This document shows, piece by piece, positions 44,462-56,737 of a stretch of DNA of 64,000 bases. Origin of the DNA: Trifolium pratense (Eukaryota > Streptophyta > Magnoliopsida > Fabales > Fabaceae); assembly GCF_020283565.1 (NCBI RefSeq), contig NC_060060.1, positions 45,062,015 to 45,126,014 of the forward strand, in the 5' to 3' direction. A program made the translations under genes and the position numbers. The stretch's first letter is position 1; each line of letters starts with the position of its first letter. The notes beneath the pieces were generated by a model. It searched no databases, was not told the origin of the DNA, and saw only the letters and a list, made by a program, of their open reading frames with translations.

Positions 44462-44931
44462 GGCATAAGTTATGGTGCATAAGCCTTGTTTATGCACACC
44501 ATGCATAAAGACCCCTAGTTTGCTTAATGCGCCCCCTAGTTTGCTAGCACACCCCCCAGATTGCTTAGCGCCCCCCGTTTGTTTAGCGCGCCCCCCATAT
44601 TGCTAAGCATGCCCCCCACCCCCAACATAAATAACACACAAAACTATTTCACAAACAGAATGGTTTTGGATTACAACCCTCTAAAACCATTCGACAGTAA
44701 AAATGTTTTGGCATTATAAGTACATCTAATGTGAAACCATTCCACAACAAAAATGGTTTTGGGGGCGCGCGAGAAAATTTGGGGGTGCGTGAGAAAAAAT
44801 TTGGGGGCGTGCTAGAAAATCTGGGGGTGCGCTAAGCATATGGGGGCTAAGCAATTTGGGGGTGCGTTAAGCAATTTTCATTATTTATGCATGGTGCATA
44901 AGGAAAAAGCTTATGCATCATAACCACTCCC
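44462..44931. mobile_element. Mutator-like foldback element, GC-rich repeats
   Basis: Ends GGCATAAGTTATGGTGCATAAGCC and its inverted relative. The 9-bp flanks TTGTTTTGG (44453-44461) and TTATTTTGG (44932-44940) differ at one base. The interior repeats GGGGGCGCGC, GGGGGTGCGT and GCTAAGCA words in both arms (about eight C-rich and six G-rich copies). 470 bp, non-coding. A fragment of the same family is at 34930. Confidence 0.75.
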
Positions 44932-44949
44932 TTATTTTGGGTTTTTTTG

Positions 44950-46084
44950 CATTGCCTATCATCAACTCGATCTTTTATAACAACTATTAAAATAATCTAC
45001 AGTTGGAGAAAATTGTGGTTGGAGTGTGACTCTGAACTAGTGGTTACTACTTTCAAATCTCCTTATATTGTTTCTTGACAATTAAATATTGAATCATTGG
45101 TGGAATTTCGCAACTAAACTACTTGACAAAAAAAAAATACTGAATCATTAGTTGAATTGTTTTACTATCTAAAACTTGTAAACTTTGTATTTTACTATTT
45201 ATCATATTTATAAAATGGTATTTTTAAATCTGGGTAGTTATTCGGGCTTTGGCAAAAAAGTTGGTATTTTTAAGGGTTACAAATGAGATTTTTAGTGATT
45301 AATTTAGGATAAAATGAAGAATTTTATTAGACAATTTATATATTATGTTACATGTGAAATTTTTTCAGACTCTATAATTTTTCTAGCTTCACCATTATGC
45401 AGATAAACTTGCTGATCAAACTTTTAACTTACATGATTTTACTTGGCCGAATGTTGTTTGTTTCTTTATTAGGGAATAGGGAGGATTTTTTTCGTCATAG
45501 AAATGGTCTTCCCTTTTATGGGTCATTTCACTTATTATTTGTTGTCTAATATCAACTTTTCTAACCAATGTAAAAATATTTAACTCACATTTGATATTTC
45601 TCAACATTAATTCGCTATCGACTAATGAAAGTAGTTTGAGACTAAAATAACAAAACTTTTGGTGAGTAAGGCACATTAACGGTTACAAAAAGTTATGAGT
45701 ATTATGAATACTTTATTACAACTCCATGCATTCTTATTTGTGCACATGTCATTCCCCTATAGCATTGCTTTCTTAAGCATTTCCACATTATAATCATCAC
45801 CTAGAAACCATATAGTTTGATGATTCGGTATAGCTAGGACAAATGTATATAGTAATTCATACTATATGCTAGCTACAATATAATCATGACACATGAATTA
45901 TTATAACAACTTTCCATTGGAGATAAACAAGGCTTATTCTTCACTCCTCTAATCTCATGACCTTTGCTTGAGGCCAAAGATGCATGGAAAGTTTTTACTA
46001 CTTTCTAAATATGGAAAATCATGTAGGGATACAATATCATTAGAAATACTTACTTGCTTATAAATAGTAAGTTTCTAACTCATT
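44950..46084. other. Intergenic, no gene recognised
   Basis: AT-rich. The open frame at 45416-45676 (minus) has no recognised domain. Confidence 0.5.
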
Positions 46085-46093
46085 CTTATTATT

Positions 46094-46810
46094 GGCTTAA
46101 ATGCAGTTTTGGTCCCCCAAGTTTCACAATTGCTTGATTTTGGCCCCCCGCGTTTCAATTGCTTGATTTTAATCCCCTAAGTTTCACAATTGCTAGATTT
46201 TAGCCCTCCAAATTTCAATTGCTCGATTTTGGTCCTCCAAGTTTACCCCCTTTTGCATTTGCTAGCCCTCGTTGAACTTTTTGATTAAAAATTGGTTATG
46301 TGGCATTTTTATATTAAATAAGTATTTAAAAATATATAAATAAATTACAAATTGTTTTTTAAAAACTAAATTATAAAATATATTTTTTATTATATGTAGT
46401 TTATAAAATAATTTTGTTATATAAAAAAGTAAAAAAAAAATTATGAACTATTTTTTAAAAACTTTGTAAACTTTTTTTTAAATAAAAAAGAATTATTAAA
46501 CCTTTTATTAAAAAAACAATTTTTAAAACATTTTTATAAAAGCAAATATTATTATTTTTTAATTTTTTAATTAAAACATATTTTAATTTTTTTTAAAATG
46601 TCACATAAGTAATTTTTAGTCAAAAAAATCAATAGGGGGCTAGCAAATGTAAAATGGGGTAAACTTGGGGACCAAAATCGAGCAATTGAAACCCGGAGGG
46701 CTAAAATCAAGCAATTGCGAAACGTAGGGGGTTAAAATCAAGCAATTAAAACGTGGGGGGCCAAAATCAAGCAATTGTGAAACTTGAGGGACCAAAACTG
46801 CATTTAAGCC
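46094..46810. mobile_element. Mutator-like foldback element
   Basis: 717 bp flanked by the perfect 9-bp duplication CTTATTATT (46085-46093, 46811-46819). Ends GGCTTAAATGCAGTTTTGGTCC and GGACCAAAACTGCATTTAAGCC are inverted repeats. The arms are about 215 bp each and carry repeated AATTGCTTGATTTTGGCCCCC modules. The middle is AT-rich and non-coding. Confidence 0.88.
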
Positions 46811-46819
46811 CTTATTATT

Positions 46820-47100
46820 TCATGTTTTCTAGTTTGAAACACCTTTTGGACTTGTCTTTCTATTATTGGAGGATTCCTAATTTCATCTAATGTAATCAAG
46901 CACTCTAATGGATTTGGTTGATCCTTTTTGTTAACTTGTATTGTAGCCCCCACAAGAAGCTATATATTAATTATGTAGTGATTTATTTTTGTTATCAATA
47001 GTATTGCTTCAAAATGAAATACAACAAAAACCTATTATACCATTGAGTGCATATCTTTTTGGGTTCTTCTTTCTTTAAAATTAAATAGTAAAAATTTCTT
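46820..47100. other. Intergenic
   Basis: AT-rich, nothing recognised. Confidence 0.5.
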
Positions 47101-47124
47101 CGCAAATTTAGCTCAATTGATAAA

Positions 47125-47179
<55 letters not shown>

Positions 47180-47250
47180 AACGAAATTTGAATTCCGGAC
47201 ATCCTACTTATCCACCTTAAGGGTGAAATTTTTAGCCATTAATTATTCGA
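47101..47250 (+). repeat. SINE-like repeat interrupted by (TA)n
   Basis: TTTAGCTCAATTGATAAAG matches a tRNA-type A box. A (TA)n tract of about 49 bp (47128-47176) sits directly behind it. GAACGAAATTTGAATTCCGG and CTTAAGGGTGAAATTTTTAGCC follow. The same words, inverted, occur at 60555-60665. Confidence 0.5.
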
Positions 47251-48160
47251 CCACAGAATAAATTAAAAATAATGCTAGTATATATTGGTGTTATATTGTG
47301 GAGGGAATTAGAACCATTAGCTTTCTTTTAACTCTCATCCCAACCATCAAATTAGATAAACAATTCTTATGTTCTTTATTGTTTAAATGTTTTTTAGTAC
47401 AATCCGGTATTTTTGTTCTTTGTTCTTTATTGTTTTAATTTTTTTAGTACAATCCGTTATTTTTGTTCTTTATTAATAATGTGAATAGGTACACTTGCAA
47501 TTAAATATGCTTTGAGCACAATAAAATGGTGACAAAAATGTTATTTAAACCACAAATCTTCACTCACTCCTACATTTTATGACAAACTTCTAATAAGGTC
47601 ACTTTTTATAAATGTTTTAAGTTAAACACCTCTAACTACGAAGTTTTTATCTTCTATAATTCTAAAAAGAAAATACATAACTTTGATATAAGTAATCAAT
47701 CAATTCTTACAAGGACTACTTAAACCGTATAATCCTATACTTATACGGTCTCAAGGCCTTTTTCGTTTTAAGGTGAATTCGATTCATTTTGTAACATATA
47801 TATTCGATCCAACTACTCAACTCATATTTGAAAAATTCTCTTTAGGTCCCTTAATATGTTTTAAGGTCTCCCAAATTTTCGAAACATGTTGAGGGACTTT
47901 AGAAAATATTGAACGGCCTTTCCTCGTACTTTTTTCAATTGGGTGGAATGGGGTTGTACCCAACCCATCATATCTTGTAGTGACATGTGCTCTTTATTTT
48001 GGTTATAAGATCCAATTTATCTATTCTTTACAAAGCTACAAATACACACAATTTTATATATATATCCATCAAAAATAGACCCAAACATTTGGTAAATGAA
48101 TTCATATGACACCATAATAATCATATAAAAGTAACTTTTTATGATACTTATATGATAGCA
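47251..48160. other. Intergenic downstream of the BAG gene
   Basis: AT-rich, no gene recognised. A short tandem duplication, ATTGTTT(A/T)A...TTTTAGTACAATCCG...TTTTTGTTCTTT, lies at about 47377-47475. Confidence 0.5.
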
Positions 48161-48166
48161 ACCCCA

Positions 48167-48172
48167 TTTATT
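48167..48172 (-). terminator. Candidate polyadenylation signal of the BAG gene
   Basis: Minus-strand AATAAA about 145 bp beyond the stop codon. No other signal was tested. Confidence 0.45.
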
Positions 48173-48315
48173 CCCCATGTAAATAAACAGATTATAAGGG
48201 GTTGCTAAACAAATCTAAATACACAAAAGAATGTAAAACATATAACACTCCAAGTGGAATACAAACCCAAATCACATCCAAACAATTTTAAACATATATG
48301 GTATATGGTAATTTA

Positions 48316-50755
48316 TCACATAAAGAATTCCCAACTGAACTTAGAAGGATCTGAATTATTATTCTTATTATCATTATTATTATTGGCCATTGAGGGAGTA
48401 GTTGTGGATGTGGATGGAAATGTGATTAATGGTGGGGTAGAATCAAATGTTTCCCATTTTGTAGTAACTACAACTCCTGAGGGTTGGTTTTGTTGTTCTT
48501 CAAATACTAATGAAAGTTCCTTTGAGTTGTTCCTAGGTTGTTCTTGTTGTTGCTCTTGAATTGGTACTATTGACCCATGATATCCATTTGAATGAATTTG
48601 TTGTGGTTGTTCTTGAATTGGTTCCAATCTTTTCCCATTTGAATGCTTTTGTGGAGATTGTTTTGGAGCTTGAACATCATTGCCATTTGTGATAGAATTC
48701 TTGACTTTTAGCATATCCAATGTTTCAACATACTTTTGAACTCTTCTTACCTTCAAAAAGTTTCAAATTGTTGAAAACCAATGACATTGAAGAACTTGTA
48801 AACAACAAAAGACCCAAAAACAAAAAAACCTAATACATAGTCATTTTAGTCCATAAATATCTAAGGCGGTGTTACTATAATTCTTGAATATATCAATAAT
48901 TACACAAAATATCATCGAGTGTGTTTTTTGTTAATAAGTCTTAGAATTGGGACTTTTTAACCCACCTCCTCGCGCCCAACACCATTGGGCTTGGGGCACA
49001 GATATAAATGGCGGATGGCCTGAAACCTGATAGTAGGAGGTCCAGCGGATAGTGGAAGAGACTCTGATACCATTTTAAAATTAGAAGTTTGGCTTAACTC
49101 AACTCTACAAAACCGACTTTTAAGGTGAAGATTTGCCTCTACTATATAAACATATATTCACAACCAATGTGGAACAAATTGGTTAAAAGACATAGAAAAC
49201 AATAAAAGACATATACGGAGACTGAACTGATTAACAAAAGATATATTCGTATAGTTTTTGTAACTTTAATGCATTCAGAAACTATTATGACAACGGCTTA
49301 CAATTTTTTTAAAAAAAAAACTAACCTTTGAAAAAAAAAAAAATAAATAAGAATGACTATTTATAAAAATAAACAAGGCAAGTGCAAAATGCATAAAAAG
49401 TTACCTGCATTTTCCTTTGCAATTTGACATCTCCATCAGCAATTATACCATCCAATTTAAGCAATTGATTCATCAATAGTTCAATAAGACCAAGCACATC
49501 TGATTCCACAACTTTCCCACCTTTGCTAATTATTGATTCAAAGGCAGATACCTAATCAATTCCACTTACAAATTAGTACTCAATTCTCAACTACTACTCA
49601 AACATTTAATACAAACCAAACTCACTCATAATTATTTGAAAATGAAAATACACAAAAAAGTACTAGAAAACCAAAACAAGACAATCACTAATTTAGTCAT
49701 CAAATTGTAGGAGTCAAAATAATTAAAATTTTCAATATAATGCAATAAATCAAATTGTTCGACGCATATAGTTTAAGTATTAAATTGACGATTCACTCAT
49801 ACGAAAACACATTAATTCTGCGAAGGACTAATGCAATAGATCAAATTGTACGATTCATATAGTTTCAGGACTAAATTGGTGATTCACTCAGACGAGAACA
49901 CATACCCGTCCGGCAAGTCTATCTACTTCCAAGCTAATTTGTGAGATAGATTTTGCAGCTTTCTCCATCTTAGCATTCTTCCTTATCTCCAAAGCCCTTT
50001 TCTCTTGACTAATAGGATCTTCCATTAGAACTAGCTTTGATTTGTCCTTTACACCAACTATATCAAGAAAAGCCTTAGAATCCCTCTCTTTGTCTTTGTA
50101 AAATAACTTTTGATCTTGATGATGTAATCCAGTTGGTCCTGTCAACATTTTCTTCAAATCCCCTGCATCACCAACCAATGTAACCAAAACATAACTTGAC
50201 AAAGATACAAAGTGATGTATAATTAAACAAAAATTAAAAAGTACATCAAAAAAAGATAAATTACTTCTTAGTAAGCAAATTAACTATCAAAAAACAAACT
50301 TTAATTAATAACGAATTGTACGGGAAAACCTGAATTCACATTTTTTTTTTTTTAGTTTATAATAGAGTCAGTGAGGATCGAAGCTAGATACTATCAAAAT
50401 CTCTGACCACTAGACCAAACCTCGATAGTGGAACTCTGAATTACCCAAGGTTAAACAAAAGAAAAAACTATTGAAAAACATAAAAGAAATAGTGAAAATA
50501 ATTACCAAATGAGGCTATTGAACTAATGTTGAGTTCATGATAAATTGAACGAAACTTGACTCTAACTCTAATTGTAGGAACCAAAACAGGGTTTCGATCT
50601 GAAGCAGTAGTTCTTGTTTGAACCAACATTCCACCTGGTCTCATCTCCCATTCATTTGAACCCGGTTCAGCAGTTCTGCAACCACCTGAGCTTATTGGTG
50701 AAGAAACACCATTTGTCTTATTGCTATGATTATGATTATTCCTCATTCTCATCAT
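48316..50755 (-). CDS. BAG1: BAG family molecular chaperone regulator (BAG1-like), four exons
   Basis: Exons 50755-50506, 50162-49906, 49551-49405 and 48750-48316 join with GT-AG introns into 362 residues. BAG proteins bind the Hsp70 ATPase domain as nucleotide-exchange co-chaperones. Residues 61-135 form the ubiquitin-like domain (IRVRVKFRSIYHELNISS, then DLKKMLTGPTGLHHQDQKLF). The BAG domain follows at about 150-235 (LEVDRLAGR, LMNQLLKLDGIIADGDVKLQ, RRVQKYVETLDMLK). An N-terminal WEMRPGGMLVQ motif and a C-terminal pair, KWETFD and FSWEFF, frame a Gln/Asn-rich tail; from memory these also occur in plant BAG1-4 proteins. The length is close to Arabidopsis BAG1. ATG at 50755 (MMRMRNN) is the first; a second ATG follows directly. 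The gene looks intact. The symbol is by similarity. Confidence 0.93.
50365..50440 (-). repeat. SINE-like sequence in BAG intron 1
   Basis: Reverse reading GAGGTTTGGTCTAGTGGTCAGAG resembles a pol III A box (GGTCTAGTGGT type). It is short and has no clear B box. Confidence 0.3.
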
Positions 50756-50800
50756 CTTCTTTCACTTTCACAACTATGCAAACAAAAGAGGTATATGAAC

Positions 50801-50802
<2 letters not shown>

Positions 50803-50832
<30 letters not shown>
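50803..50832 (-). repeat. (GA)n microsatellite in the BAG 5' leader
   Basis: About 15 GA units on the plus strand, reading as CT repeats in the transcript direction. It lies 48 bp upstream of the start codon. Confidence 0.85.
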
Positions 50833-50834
<2 letters not shown>

Positions 50835-52189
50835 AGATCTCTGAGAAAACAGATTCTCTACAAAACTTGACAGAAAATTAACCGACCCAATTCACCAAAA
50901 GGCTGCTAGAACATGTTACAGAAACCTCTGACCCCAGCATTTCACAAGTCCACCATCACAAGAGAGAGAAAAAAACAAAAAATTGAACTTTTTCTTTTTG
51001 GATGAAGAATCAATAAAAACAAATCCAACCCAATAAAAATTTAACTTGACAAAGCACAAAGCAAAGATCTTTACAGCAAAATGTGGCTCAAAACTTTGAT
51101 GGGTCTAAGAATTTTTCACAAAAATATTAACCAAAAAAAATAAAATAAGAAAAACTTCTATATATTGAATTTTGAAAGAGAATGAGAAGCTAAAGAATTG
51201 AGAGAGTAAACAATTCCAATGATGAGGAATTGATTCTCTCTTGAAATTCTGGAGAAAAAATGGAAGGGAGATGAAAATGATGAGAAGAGAAAATAAAATA
51301 ATATATATATGAATATGAATATAAAAATGAGTGGCCAGCTAACTTAGGTGACACCCTGTGATATTAATATATATACTACATTAAATTAATATATTTAATA
51401 ATTAATTTTTCTAGTAGTTGTCATGAGAGGATCAATTATTATTTTGTTTTTTGTGATTATGTAATTAATCAAAGGAAGCATTCCATGAGCAATAATAAGT
51501 ATAGGATGAGATTTTTTTGTCAAAAAAAAAATTAGGATGAGATTTTCTTTTCTTTTTTTATTCTTTCAAAAATTTGGATAGTTTTGGTTTTTGTTTAGTT
51601 TGTTATGCTAATGACTTGAATAAATTAAGAGATATTTTTAGTACCATAAATATAGAATTGAAACTTTTTTTTAAAACATTTTATACTTATAAACTTTTTC
51701 ATACCAAATTAAACAAATATTTTACATTTTTTATTTCCTTTTATTCTTTAAAATATAAAAACAATGATGGATCTCCAAATACAAATTAATCAAGAAAAGT
51801 ATAAAATAAAAAATTCAGAACAATTTAAATGTAAAATTATATAGTATTTCTCTTTTTATTTTTTACGAAAGTATTTCTCTTATATGGTATATATTTCAAA
51901 TCTCACTCGTAGTTGAAGAAATTAATTCATTTAATATGGAAGAAGAAAAAATACAAATTTTCTTTTATTGGCACTAAATTAACTACCTCCCATTTCTTTT
52001 TGGTATAGAACCACCTTCCATTTTATTGGCATCTTCTCTTAATTTGTTAAGAATTTGTTTTAACGGTAAATATTTCATTCAAATATTAAACAAAAAAACA
52101 TTGACAAAATTCAAATATTAAAAAATTAAGAACTATGCTATTTGACGCAAAGATATTTTAAATGAATTTTCACGAATACAGTATTTTAT
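50833..52189. other. BAG upstream region, promoter not resolved
   Basis: A TATATATATATT stretch on the minus strand at about 51299-51310 could serve as a TATA element. There is no other feature. Beyond 51360 the sequence is plain AT-rich and contains no recognised gene. Confidence 0.4.
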
Positions 52190-52305
52190 ACTTTTTTTAG
52201 TGTACTCCTATACAATACATAGTAACTATTATTTCACATTTGCAAATACTTTTTTTAGTGTACTCCTATACAATACATAGTAACTATTATGCTTCAAGTC
52301 GGATT
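52190..52305 (+). repeat. Tandem duplication, 58 bp unit
   Basis: ACTTTTTTTAGTGTACTCC and TACAATACATAGTAACTATTAT occur at 52190 and again from 52248. Confidence 0.75.
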
Positions 52306-53670
52306 GCGCGTCCGTGCTCAGCCCTACCACCAACCACAAAGCAAACCGGGAGTACTATGTTGAACACAAACCGACAGAGAGAACAATGTGTTATACTACT
52401 GTTATGGTGCTTTACTTTTTCATATAAGAGTGTTCTAGTGCTTTATGTTGTATAATAGAGATGATGAGTCTACTATTTTCTAGAAGCCACGTGTCATTAT
52501 AAGGGTCGTTACGGAATTTCAGACATTCTAATCATTGTTGCTCCAAAGTGGAAGTGTTACAAATGTTGACTATCTTTGGCAGTTAATTTTGATGGCGCAG
52601 TAATTCAAAACGGTGAAAGTTTTACTAGCCACAGCTTCTTATTGGTCACACGTGTGCTTTCTCTCTCATTGTAAAAGAAGAAAGTGTGGTAATTTTCTTG
52701 GATGTGGATTCTCTAGTGTCGTTTATCTCTTGTCCTCTTTCTTTCCCAATATTATGTCTTCTTTTTTTTTTTTAGAAAATGTTAATAAGTGTTTATGAAC
52801 TAAATATGGTAAACAAACATTAAAATTTGTGTATTTTATTTTTTAAATTACTGATTCCAATATAAATCTCTCACCATTAGACCAAACATTTTTTATATAA
52901 TTGATATCGAAATTCATTGAAATTGCAAATGCATGCATAATGTCTCCTTTGTTATAGTTTTATGTATTAAATTAAATTGATCAATAAAAAACACATTTGA
53001 GAATTAAATTGACTATCTAAATATGTACTCAAGACTAAAATAACAAATAGTAAGATAGACAATTATAAATGTGATTGTAATTTTAGTACTCTCTCTTATC
53101 ATTTTTATAAGAGACATTTCACATTTCTAAATTTATTGGATGATTAATTAATGTATATAGTCTATATTTAGAAAAGTGAAATATCTCTTATAAAAGTATA
53201 TTAAAAGACAAATGTAATAGTAAGTTACATTCAAAGATTAATATATAGTATATTGGATAATAAGTTAATAATCTAGAGAATTTAATTACTTATTTTTCTA
53301 GTTTTTTTAATAGTATATATATGTTTACACGTGATGTTTGTCCTCTTTTCTGCCTTTTTGTAATAAGTGTGTTAATTTGAGAATCAAAACTTTGCTTTTG
53401 ATCCAATCAAACAGAAACTCTTGCTATCTTTACTTTCGATTGAATTTTCTATATCCATTCTTAAATTTTGTGGGATAATATTATAAATGATAATAAAAGA
53501 ATCAGCCAAAAGATTCCTCTATAATTTTATCAAAACTTAATTAGTCATTAGAAAATAAGAGACCGAATAACCTTGAATTGTTTCAAGTGGTAAGAATTTT
53601 AAGTATCTAAAATATATGATTAGAAGTTTAATTTTTGACACCTACATATAAAAAGAATTTAATTGGGACG
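52306..53670. other. Intergenic, one weak MITE
   Basis: A decayed Stowaway-like foldback may lie at 53089-53195 (CTCTCTTATCATTTTTATAAGAG and TCTCTTATAAAAGTATA). No gene is recognised. The frame at 52613-52798 has no domain. Confidence 0.45.
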
Positions 53671-53675
53671 TATTC

Positions 53676-54172
53676 TGGACTGGACCCAAAGTTGTCCCAA
53701 TCTGCTAGGACGTCGAGGACGGTCGAAAGGAGTAACGTCCTGATCCACTCAACATAGAAACGTACGTGGACCACATGCTCCTCACCCGAGGACATGCTAT
53801 CATCAAAGCCTCATCCTTTATCCTTGATAAGCGAATCAGCTCCGACCCTGAGTGATAAGCATGAAATCCAATAAGAAACCCCAGCAGTCATCCATTATGG
53901 GTGGATCACCTCGACCCATAATGGAGACCTTTGACCTAGTGTTGGGGGATCTATATAAATCCTCCTATACAGGAGGGTCAAGTATTCAATTCTATTCTAA
54001 CCTAACGTTTAAACTTGTAACTTGTACGATCTCTGAACTGACTTAAGCCTCGGAGCGTGTGCATGTACAAACCCCCTTTGATAGATTGCTCAACTACGAA
54101 CGTTTACTGACCATCTACCTTCTCTGACCGTCAGGTAAGATCAGGAGGAAAATACATTTCGTACATCCCACA
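53676..54172 (+). mobile_element. Solo LTR, 497 bp
   Basis: Starts TGGACTGGACCC and ends TACATCCCACA, with a perfect 5-bp duplication TATTC (53671-53675, 54173-54177). A TATA box (ATCTATATAAATCC) lies near 53950. The GC content is above the surroundings. No internal region is present. The family is not determined. Confidence 0.8.
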
Positions 54173-54177
54173 TATTC

Positions 54178-55140
54178 TCTGACTAATATTAGTTGCCACC
54201 AAATTCCATGTTTATAACATGGTTACAGGATAAGAAAAATAAGAGACTATCTTTTTGGTCCTTATTCATACAAAAATTTCTAGAAATGTTTCTTAATAGA
54301 TTAGTATTTTAAATACCATGTATGTGAGTACTCTCATGCATTATTTTATTTTTTTTGCCATGTGTTAATTTTAATTGAAATAAGCTAAATAAAAGGAATA
54401 ATTAAAAAAATAAATAAAGGATGACATTTTGGTCCCTTTCAAATGAGGTAAAATTTCCATTTTTTTTCACATTACACGCCAATACCTTCATATAATGTAA
54501 CCATTTTGTTAGCTTGTCTATTCTTCTATTAAACAAATAGACAGTTTGTACATTTATAATAAATGTCCTTTTGACAATTTTAGTCTTATAGTAGATTTTC
54601 TGTTAACTAATCTCCAAATAGCACTTGTTTTGTCTTCATTGTACGTCAAATGATGTATAATTGATTTTTGTACTAACTGGATTTGTCGTTAAGTACAATA
54701 TTGATCTTCATTAATAGTCAATTTTATCTTGAGCAATGTAACTTCATCCAAATTGTACGAAGATGTATATACATGCGTGAGATCAATTGAAGTTATGGGA
54801 AATTGATTTTGTAACTGTTTGTTCACCTCATATATTTATAGGATTTTGTCGTTAAGGTAGGATTTTATAGTGTGTGGTATTTACTATTAGATTATTAAAT
54901 ATATTTTTTTGGTTAAGGTAATAATACATCTGATTTTAAATATAAGAGACGGCTGTGTCAATAAAAATTGGTGTAATTCTCAACAATAATTTTTACATTA
55001 AATTACTGTTTTGGCCTCTAAAATTTTATAATCAGGCCTCTTAATTTAAAATAACACTTTTAACTCCTTAATTTTGAAAATATCAGTTTTTTGCCTAAAG
55101 TGGTTGGACCCTAAACTCCCGTTATTTACACATATCATGC
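54178..55140. other. Intergenic
   Basis: AT-rich, nothing recognised. A weak TTTTGGCCTCTAAAATTTTATAATC stretch at about 55009 recalls the GGCC-type foldback arms at 43072. Confidence 0.45.
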
Positions 55141-55179
55141 TCCCTTGAAAATAAGACTTAATTATTTTAAAAGCTTTCA

Positions 55180-55446
55180 ATGTTAATATTCACCCTCCTA
55201 AGCCTTAGATTATCAAAGAGGTTATTTGGCACCATCCTTTATTTTCTTGGTCCGGCTGCTTGTGGTAGAAATTTTTTAGGAATTCGATCTAATGCTTTGT
55301 TTATGGGCCATTTTATTGAGAAAATTGGGATTCATAATGCTTTTGATGCTGAGCTTATTGCCGCTATCAATGCTATTGAAATTGCTTTCAGAAATAATTG
55401 GTACAATTTGTGGCTAGAAACTACGCTTGTTATCATGACTTTGTAA
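55180..55446 (+). pseudogene. RNase H-like (RVT_3) remnant of a LINE or related gene
   Basis: A short frame with GPAACGRNFLGIRSNALFMGHF and AFDAELIAAINAIEIAFRNNW, then LWLETTLVI and a stop. The DAEL and LWLET words are typical of the plant RVT_3 domain found in L1-type elements and LINE-derived genes. It is followed by AAAATTAAAGAACTAAA repeats. A truncated remnant. Confidence 0.65.
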
Positions 55447-55689
55447 ACTTCACCTCAAAGTTTGGGTGTAAAGACAATAAATATTTAATCATAAAAATTA
55501 AAGAACTAAAAAAAAAAATTAAAGCTTATAAAAAACAAATCATAAAAATTAAAGAACTAAAATCTAAGGTACCAACACATGAACGGTGAATGTCATCCAC
55601 TACACTTTTCGAATCGGATTCAGATATAATCATATAACATTTGTAAAGTCTCTATGCCCCGTGTAGTTTCTAACAGACCAGCCCGCGCT

Positions 55690-56110
55690 CGTCTTACCCA
55701 CCTCATTCTAAAATCCCGCGTCACCATCACACTACTTATACCATCCAATATTCGGTTTCTGCCACTATGCTTGTTGTTGTTCTAGTGCATGCAAGTTATT
55801 GTTGTTACGAACTCGCTGAACCGCGTCCCATTCGCTCCACATATATGTCGCTTTTGCACTGAGTTATTTCCCGTCTCTTTCACATTATTCCTATTATTCC
55901 ATAAGGTCCACACCATCACATCAAATTTACCCGCTAACTTTTTGTCCTCATAGTGACAAATATTCATAATAACGTCCTAGGCAGTATTAGAACGTTGAAA
56001 ACGTGACGAATATCATCCATACCTATTGCTTGCCACGCCAGTTTACTGTCATTGCATTCAAACAAGAAATGTCAATCATTACCATGTTCACAAATAGGAC
56101 AGGAAATCGG
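55690..56110 (-). pseudogene. LINE zf-RVT remnant
   Basis: Minus-strand frames read CPICEHGND, HFLFECNDSKLAWQAIG, then FDVMVWTLWNNRNNV, the order seen in plant LINE ORF2 (cysteine and histidine zf-RVT, then the W..W..RN motif). Stops interrupt the frame (one replaces the expected Trp before HFLF). Confidence 0.65.
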
Positions 56111-56335
56111 GCACGACACAAACCTTTATTTTAAATGGATCTTCAATTATGTAACTAATTCTTTAAAAAAATGCAATTACTTAAAATCGATATTTATGGC
56201 TTTTTGGACAATTACATTAAACTAATTTATAACATATAGTTTATAAGCTCATATGACCAAAAATGATCGTTTGATAACCATAATTTTTGCATGAGTTCAT
56301 AACTTATTCTTATTAGCTTTTACAAGTAGTACGTG

Positions 56336-56560
56336 TTAGTAATTATTACTAACACACTTTTTGTAAAAGATTACATGTAATGTGCATCGTATCCATTCGT
56401 TAGGAGTTCCATTTTTTGACATTAAGAGTGTTTTAACCACCACTTTAAAATCAACATGAAATTCAATTTTGTTAAGGTCACGTGTCTGGGCCAAATACAA
56501 ACCAACTATCACATCCCACAATTCCGCAACATAAGCACTACAAATTTCAAAGTAGTATTT
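56336..56560 (-). pseudogene. RNase H-like remnant, reverse strand
   Basis: The minus-strand frame includes MWDVIVGLYLAQTRDLNKIEFH and VDFKVVVKTLLMSKNG, the late part of an RVT_3-type RNase H domain. It lies before the zf-RVT piece, the reverse of the usual order, so the region is rearranged or comes from two insertions. Confidence 0.55.
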
Positions 56561-56737
56561 AAAGAACCCACAAATTCACTGTCTATTGTTATGGCAAGTG
56601 TGAGTTAAGTTTCACATTAATTAGAAAAGTGTAGATTGAATATTTTATAAGTAAGAGGACCAATAAACTTAACGCCTTAAAATTTTAGGTTAAAATATAA
56701 TGTCCTACTCACTTGTACGTTTGTGCTTAAATTCAAT

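Noticed and set aside
48254..48559. Plus-strand open frame of 101 codons
   Set aside because: It is the antisense shadow of the last BAG exon, with low-complexity codons.
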